This document shows, one piece after another, positions 59,467-64,000 of a stretch of 64,000 nucleotides of DNA. Origin of the DNA: Marinomonas profundimaris (GTDB lineage: Bacteria; Pseudomonadota; Gammaproteobacteria; Pseudomonadales; Marinomonadaceae); contig NZ_AYOZ01000008.1 of assembly GCF_000508165.1 (NCBI RefSeq), positions 1 through 64,000 on the forward strand, given 5' to 3'. How positions within the stretch are numbered: position 1 is the first letter of the stretch; each line of letters opens with the position of its first letter. The notes under the pieces are model-generated. The model ran no database searches. It was given only the letters and a program-made list of their open reading frames with translations, and had not been told where the DNA came from. Position numbers and translations under genes: made by a program.

Positions 59467-60501
59467 ATGTCGAAGCGAAAACTTACCAAACAACAAACTT
59501 GGCGAATTGAACGAATTCAAAAAGAACGCGTGGAACGCACTCAAAAACGAGGCGATGTTGCCGAAGAGCTTCTTCAGTCATCGGACCTTGGCCCGGAAAC
59601 AGAAGGCATCATTATTTCTCATTTCGGCACCCAAGTTGAAGTCGAAGGCAAACAAGAGCCATTCATTGGTGTCTCAACACGCTGCAATCTGCGCGCCAAT
59701 TTAGGCCAGCTAGTAACGGGTGATAAAGTCGTCTGGCGACCAAAGCAAAACGAAGGCGGCGTGGTCGTAGCCACAACACCGAGACACACGTCCCTATCTC
59801 GCCCAGACATGCACGGCAGAATCAAACCCGTCGCCGCCAATATAGATCATATTATTGTTGTGATTGCCGCTGAACCGGTTGCTCACGCCAATTTAATCGA
59901 CCGTTATTTGGTCGCCGCAGAGACAGTAGGCATCCCTCCTGTCATCCTGCTAAACAAGTGCGACTTAATCGATGACCGTAACAAAGCAGATCTAGATGAT
60001 CTGTTAAAAACCTATGAAGACTTGAATTACAAAATCATCAGAACATCAATTACAAACCAAGAAGGCATGGAGTCGCTGTACGAATTCTTACAAGACAAAA
60101 CCAGTGTCTTTGTTGGGCAATCTGGCGTCGGAAAGTCATCTCTGATAGGAACCATACTCCCTGATATAGACATCACTGTGGGCGAACTATCACAAAAGAG
60201 AAAAAAAGGCGTACACACCACCACCACGGCACGCTTATTCCACATGCCAAAAGGCGGAGATCTTATTGACTCGCCAGGAATACGTGAATTTGGTTTATGG
60301 CATATTTCTGAAGAAGAGCTGCTGAATGGATTTATTGAATTCAGACCGCATATTGGCTATTGCCGATTTCGTGATTGCGCCCACGAAAAAGAACCTGGCT
60401 GCGCCATCTTAGAAGCACTTGAAAAAGGTGAAATAACAGAGCACCGCTTCCAAAGCTTCTTAAGAATCAAACAATCCATTCGTGAAAACCAAGCGTTTTA
60501 A
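59467..60501 (+). CDS. rsgA: Small ribosomal subunit biogenesis GTPase RsgA
   Basis: RsgA is a circularly permuted GTPase that checks late maturation of the 30S subunit. The 344 residues (E. coli 350) show an N-terminal OB domain, then the permuted motifs. G4 is VILLNKCDLID, G1 is FVGQSGVGKSSLIG, G2 is the THTTT-like HTTTTARLF, and G3 is LIDSPGIREFGL. A zinc-finger end reads CRFRDCAHEKEPGC. Its last four bases overlap the end of motB on the other strand. Confidence 0.97.
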   Translation: MSKRKLTKQQTWRIERIQKERVERTQKRGDVAEELLQSSDLGPETEGIIISHFGTQVEVEGKQEPFIGVSTRCNLRANLGQLVTGDKVVWRPKQNEGGVVVATTPRHTSLSRPDMHGRIKPVAANIDHIIVVIAAEPVAHANLIDRYLVAAETVGIPPVILLNKCDLIDDRNKADLDDLLKTYEDLNYKIIRTSITNQEGMESLYEFLQDKTSVFVGQSGVGKSSLIGTILPDIDITVGELSQKRKKGVHTTTTARLFHMPKGGDLIDSPGIREFGLWHISEEELLNGFIEFRPHIGYCRFRDCAHEKEPGCAILEALEKGEITEHRFQSFLRIKQSIRENQAF

Positions 60502-61406
60502 AAAACCGTTTCAGGTGATATTTTCAAATCCGACTGCTGGACAGAACTTCCGAAATTACGGCGATTCTGATCCAGCAATTTTTTATACGCTGCATCCGTT
60601 AAAAGCGTAATACTAATACGTCTATTTTCCGCACTGTCAGTCTCAAAACGGTTATAGGGAATCGTGTCTGACAAACCGATCACCTGCGCAATTCGCTTAT
60701 CTTCAACCCCTCCCTCTTCCAATATACGACGTGCCGCATTCGCTCGTAAAGCAGACAAATCCCAGTTATCTAATCGACCAGACCCACTGAATTTCGACGA
60801 ATCCGTATGCCCAGTAATCACAATAGGATTAGTTACTTTGTTAAAAATAGGCGACATACTCAACAACGTATTTTCAATATCAGGCATCATTCGAGCACTG
60901 CCTCGCTCAAACATAGGCTTGTCAGGATTATCCAACAGAGTGATTCGCACACCGAGTGGCGTTATTTCAATGCGTAGATTTTGCTGCTTAGAAAGCAAAA
61001 TATTCATTCTACCCATTTCTTTCTGCAACATGTCATTGATGCTATTAGACTCAGCAGAATCAGGACCATTCCCAGCACGTAAATCTCTTGATGAAACATC
61101 CGTACTGCCCGGCTCAGGCAACTGTAAATCTAATTTTTTTTCCGCACTTTTCGCAGGGCTGCCCCCAAGATCAATAGGGTTAGCACTAAAACCTGCTGTT
61201 GAAGGCCCCATTGGGTCATGAAAATACCCTTCGATACTGGCCAATTCTTCCGGCGATGCCACACTTAACAACCATAAGACCAAAAAGAACGCCATCATAG
61301 CCAAAGCAAAATCCGCCAGCGCTATTTTCCAAGCGCCACCATGATGCCCCCCCTTCTTGATCTTTTTAACTCGTCGAATCACCAGACCATTAGAACCTAA
61401 GGCCAT
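60498..61406 (-). CDS. motB: Flagellar motor stator protein MotB
   Basis: MotB anchors the stator to peptidoglycan and provides the proton-path aspartate. The 302 residues have a single membrane helix near the N-terminus with the key aspartate (KIALADFALAMMAFFLVLWL). A plug region and linker (about 60-130) follow, then an OmpA-like peptidoglycan-binding domain with NPIVITGHTDSSKFSG and LSALRANAARRILEEGG. It lies 33 bases after motA. H+ coupling is inferred from E. coli-type sequence. Confidence 0.96.
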   Translation of the reverse strand: MALGSNGLVIRRVKKIKKGGHHGGAWKIALADFALAMMAFFLVLWLLSVASPEELASIEGYFHDPMGPSTAGFSANPIDLGGSPAKSAEKKLDLQLPEPGSTDVSSRDLRAGNGPDSAESNSINDMLQKEMGRMNILLSKQQNLRIEITPLGVRITLLDNPDKPMFERGSARMMPDIENTLLSMSPIFNKVTNPIVITGHTDSSKFSGSGRLDNWDLSALRANAARRILEEGGVEDKRIAQVIGLSDTIPYNRFETDSAENRRISITLLTDAAYKKLLDQNRRNFGSSVQQSDLKISPETVF

Positions 61407-61439
61407 GCAATATTCTCCTTAACTTGGCATAAGCCCATA

Positions 61440-62294
61440 CTAGCGGTATTGCTTAAGATCATTCGATAACTCAATAAAACTTGGTCGCATCTCAGGCGGC
61501 AACAACTTACGCCCGGTTTCTACCGCCACGGGTGGCGCATAACCAGATACAATCGAATTCAAACACGCCTTGATACATAGATACGCTTTTAGCTCATGCG
61601 CCCCTAAACTTTCCAAATGGGAAGCGGCAGGACCAACAAAACCATAACCAAAAAAGATACCTAGAAACGTCCCCACCAAAGCCGCGGCAACGTGCGCCCC
61701 TATTTCTTCTAAAGGCCCACCAATAGAGCCCATGGTAATAACAATACCAAGCACCGCAGCCACAATACCAAAACCAGGCAAACCTTCCGCCACACGAGTC
61801 AATGCATGACTCGGCGCAACTAATTCTTCCTGAATTTGCTCAATTTCATTATCCATAATGGCCTCAATTTCATAAGCAGGCAGACCCGTCAGAGTAAAAA
61901 TACGGTAATTATCCGTTAAAAAATCAACCACTTCATGATCCCGTACCACATCAGGGAAACGATTAAATAAATCACTGGTAAAAGGAGACTCTATATCTTC
62001 TTCAACAGACAAAAACCCGTCTTGTCGACTTTTCTGAAAAAGGCAGTACATCAACCCTAATAACTGAAGATAGAACTGCTTATTATGACGACTGCCAGAA
62101 AACACTTGAGGCAGCATGGTGAATACTTTTTTCTGCACAATAAATGGATTGGCAACCATAAAAGCACCCAATGCGGCACCACAAATTATGATAATTTCAA
62201 ACGGTTGCCATAATGCCAACATATTGCCATGAGATGCCAAATAGCCAGACACAACACTAACAATAACAACCAGTACGCCCGCTAACGCAAACAT
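61440..62294 (-). CDS. motA: Flagellar motor stator protein MotA
   Basis: MotA forms the pentameric ring of the stator and couples ion flow to torque on FliG. The 284-residue form (E. coli 295) has four membrane helices. LAGVLVVIVSVVSGYLASHG is the first, and VAEGLPGFGIVAAVLGIVIT and AALVGTFLGIFFGYGFVGPA hold the conserved helices 3 and 4. The cytoplasmic loop includes the charged region before PLRTYR. I use the ATG at 62294 with GGAAGAG upstream. An ATG at 62330 would add 12 residues. No other flagellar genes are visible. Confidence 0.95.
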   Translation of the reverse strand: MFALAGVLVVIVSVVSGYLASHGNMLALWQPFEIIIICGAALGAFMVANPFIVQKKVFTMLPQVFSGSRHNKQFYLQLLGLMYCLFQKSRQDGFLSVEEDIESPFTSDLFNRFPDVVRDHEVVDFLTDNYRIFTLTGLPAYEIEAIMDNEIEQIQEELVAPSHALTRVAEGLPGFGIVAAVLGIVITMGSIGGPLEEIGAHVAAALVGTFLGIFFGYGFVGPAASHLESLGAHELKAYLCIKACLNSIVSGYAPPVAVETGRKLLPPEMRPSFIELSNDLKQYR

Positions 62295-62416
62295 ATTCTC
62301 TTCCTTAATACTGACAAAGTATGCTCTCACCTAAATATACAGTATGATTAATGAGATCAAAAACATAAGAGCACTTTACATACTCACAAACAACCGGGCT
62401 ACTAATGTAACCAGCT

Positions 62417-63901
62417 ATGATAGACAAGTCACCTTCTAGCCTAAATGAATGGCTACATTTTCTTAAAAACAAAAAATTTCCGGTTAAATCCGTCAATTTA
62501 ACTCGTCTTAAGACCCAAATAAAAAGAACCGAAGATACGCTCGATGGCATGCAAGCCAACATTGCATCAGACCCATTGCTTGCTTTTGCCATTCTTAATG
62601 AAGCAAATCGAATTATTCCCAATAAGAACAGTGAGATAAAAACGCCTTTTCACGCCGCTGCCATGGTTGGAATGAATGGCATTGAGAAGCTGCTTCCTCG
62701 GTTTGCAGCTTACGACACACACACCAAAAAGCCATCACCGCCCCTCAAGGCTTTTTTAAGTGAAATACAAACCAGCTATGAAGCAGCCACAATAGCAAGA
62801 CACTGGGCCATTGAAAAACTAACCAATAATGAAGATGACATTTTTTGGACGACACTGTTCCGTGATGCGGCTAGATGGCTCTTATGGTTTTACGCTTACC
62901 CAATCATGTCCACTCTTAAGCAAAAACTAGAGCAAGGCGAAAAAGCCAGCCAAGCAGAGCTAAGCACACTGGGTTGCCGGATAGATGAACTGACCGTTCA
63001 TCTATGCACGTTTTGGGGCACACCACAAAAGATCATCGAGTCTTTTTTAACAAAACACATGCCCAACGCCAAAGAACTGCAGGCTTTAGCTCACTTAGCA
63101 CACCACCCTGACGAACTGCCAGGCTTCACTGAAGACAAAAGACTCACCATCATAATCAACAACCCACTCATTTTTTCCTACTGCGCAAACAAGGTTGCTC
63201 ACGAAGCGAACCTGATGAGATGGGATTCTAAAAACCTACCCTTCTTCTACCGTGTTGTTGCCACCGTAATGCATCGCCACCTAGGGGACGTTATTCACAC
63301 CGCACACTTAGCAAGCACAGAAGCCGCCGCACTATACAATCACGGCGGAAAAATACCGCTTGCAAACCAGCTTCTTGATCCTGATTTATTTACAAAAAAA
63401 GCCGCTCTAGAACACAGAGCAAAAAACAGTTTATCCCCTATTTCAGCGCTCAAAAAAGCACTTCATCAAAAAGACAATATCGACACAAAACAAAAAGCGA
63501 GCCTTGCTTTAAAAACAATCAAGCAAGCCATCCCAAACGCTCAACACAGTATTATTTTTAAGCACACAAATAACAAAGTGTCTCCAATGTACCAATCTGG
63601 CTATAACTTAGACACAATCAAAGCCATTCAGTGGAGCTCATCGTCCAGCGTCTTTAATAAACTTTCCGGTGCGCGATCCGCCACCCATTTATCAGGCAAA
63701 AAGCTGGACAACATATTAAAAGATCTCCCGCACACATCAGATCAAATAATAGACCCCAATAGCCACCTCATCCTCGCTTCGACACAAACATCAGAGAATG
63801 AAATGACCATTTTTTGGCTAGAAACACGCACAGAATTTAATGAAACAGATTACAAAAACCTTAAAAAAATCGTGTCTTTAATTAGCCACAGTACTACTTA
63901 A
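62417..63901 (+). CDS. HDOD-domain protein
   Basis: This 494-residue cytosolic protein has an N-terminal region matching the HDOD family (SDPLLAFAILNEANRIIPNK, AAMVGMNGIEKLLPRF, and YEAATIARHWAIEKLT, about 50-165). HDOD proteins are signalling or regulatory modules, sometimes linked to c-di-GMP or motility. The remaining part is helical, with a possible GAF-like C-terminal section near 350-490. The role is not known. Its position between motAB and psd is seen in related genomes as far as I recall. Confidence 0.8.
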   Translation: MIDKSPSSLNEWLHFLKNKKFPVKSVNLTRLKTQIKRTEDTLDGMQANIASDPLLAFAILNEANRIIPNKNSEIKTPFHAAAMVGMNGIEKLLPRFAAYDTHTKKPSPPLKAFLSEIQTSYEAATIARHWAIEKLTNNEDDIFWTTLFRDAARWLLWFYAYPIMSTLKQKLEQGEKASQAELSTLGCRIDELTVHLCTFWGTPQKIIESFLTKHMPNAKELQALAHLAHHPDELPGFTEDKRLTIIINNPLIFSYCANKVAHEANLMRWDSKNLPFFYRVVATVMHRHLGDVIHTAHLASTEAAALYNHGGKIPLANQLLDPDLFTKKAALEHRAKNSLSPISALKKALHQKDNIDTKQKASLALKTIKQAIPNAQHSIIFKHTNNKVSPMYQSGYNLDTIKAIQWSSSSSVFNKLSGARSATHLSGKKLDNILKDLPHTSDQIIDPNSHLILASTQTSENEMTIFWLETRTEFNETDYKNLKKIVSLISHSTT

Positions 63902-63926
63902 ATTCACCTATATCAGGATAAAAACC

Positions 63927-64000
63927 GTGACTAAAGATCAACTTTTTGCATTTGCACAACACATCACTCCGCAAAAAACCTTGTCTCGTACTATTGGCAA
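63927..64000 (+). CDS. psd: Phosphatidylserine decarboxylase, N-terminal part (runs off the edge)
   Basis: A GTG at 63927 with AGGA upstream opens a frame reading MTKDQLFAFAQHITPQKTLS and RTIGK to the edge. The motif FAQHITPQKTLSR is the typical start of gammaproteobacterial Psd, which makes phosphatidylethanolamine. Position beside rsgA and orn agrees with the E. coli and Pseudomonas order. Only 24 codons are visible, so the call rests on little sequence. Confidence 0.75.
   Translation, partial: MTKDQLFAFAQHITPQKTLSRTIG

Overview
The window looks like the chromosome of a marine gammaproteobacterium, most likely Marinomonas or a close relative in the Oceanospirillaceae. This rests on protein similarity remembered by eye and on gene order, not on a search. 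Almost all of it is conserved housekeeping sequence. One 8.4 kb integrated element, at about 35.4-43.97 kb, is the only clearly accessory part.

Layout. 0-0.3 kb: tRNA genes (a partial one, then Thr-UGU and Pro-GGG). 0.5-7.5 kb: the translation cluster thrS-infC-rpmI-rplT-pheS-pheT-ihfA, all on the minus strand. 7.7-13.0 kb: mixed single genes (O-methyltransferase, GIY-YIG protein, type II DAHP synthase, XRE/cupin regulator, DUF442 protein, parvulin, dual-receiver protein). 13.0-35.2 kb: argJ and a nudix gene, then secA, lpxC and the whole division and cell-wall (dcw) cluster from mraZ to ftsZ, with tight ATGA-type overlaps. 44.2-46.2 kb: a CpxAR-like two-component system. 46.4-57.9 kb: the classic purA-hisZ-DUF2065-hflCK-hflX-hfq-miaA-mutL-amiB-tsaE series. 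58.0-64.0 kb: a TauE-type exporter, orn, rsgA, motBA, an HDOD gene and the start of psd.

The mobile element is inserted in rnpB, the RNase P RNA gene. A 174-nt copy of the rnpB 3' end lies at the mraZ side and a full-length rnpB lies at the other side, next to a tyrosine integrase. Inside are a serine recombinase, a degenerate RNase H-like protein and a compact protein carrying family A DNA polymerase motifs A, B and C behind a 113-141 bp direct repeat. There is also a 245-aa unknown protein, tiny ORFs with strong ribosome binding sites, several hairpin and direct repeats, and a decayed internal copy of the element's own end. I read it as a small self-replicating or formerly self-replicating integrative element that may be composite.

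The most interesting points are three. The polymerase-like protein is paired with an RNase H fold that has lost active-site residues, which suggests an unusual replication module. The rnpB copy rebuilt at the integrase end differs from the displaced fragment at eight positions, all transversions, and these break half of helix P15 and alter conserved core positions. A repeat-rich region around a 32-codon ORF shows an interleaved A-B-A'-B' inverted-repeat pattern.
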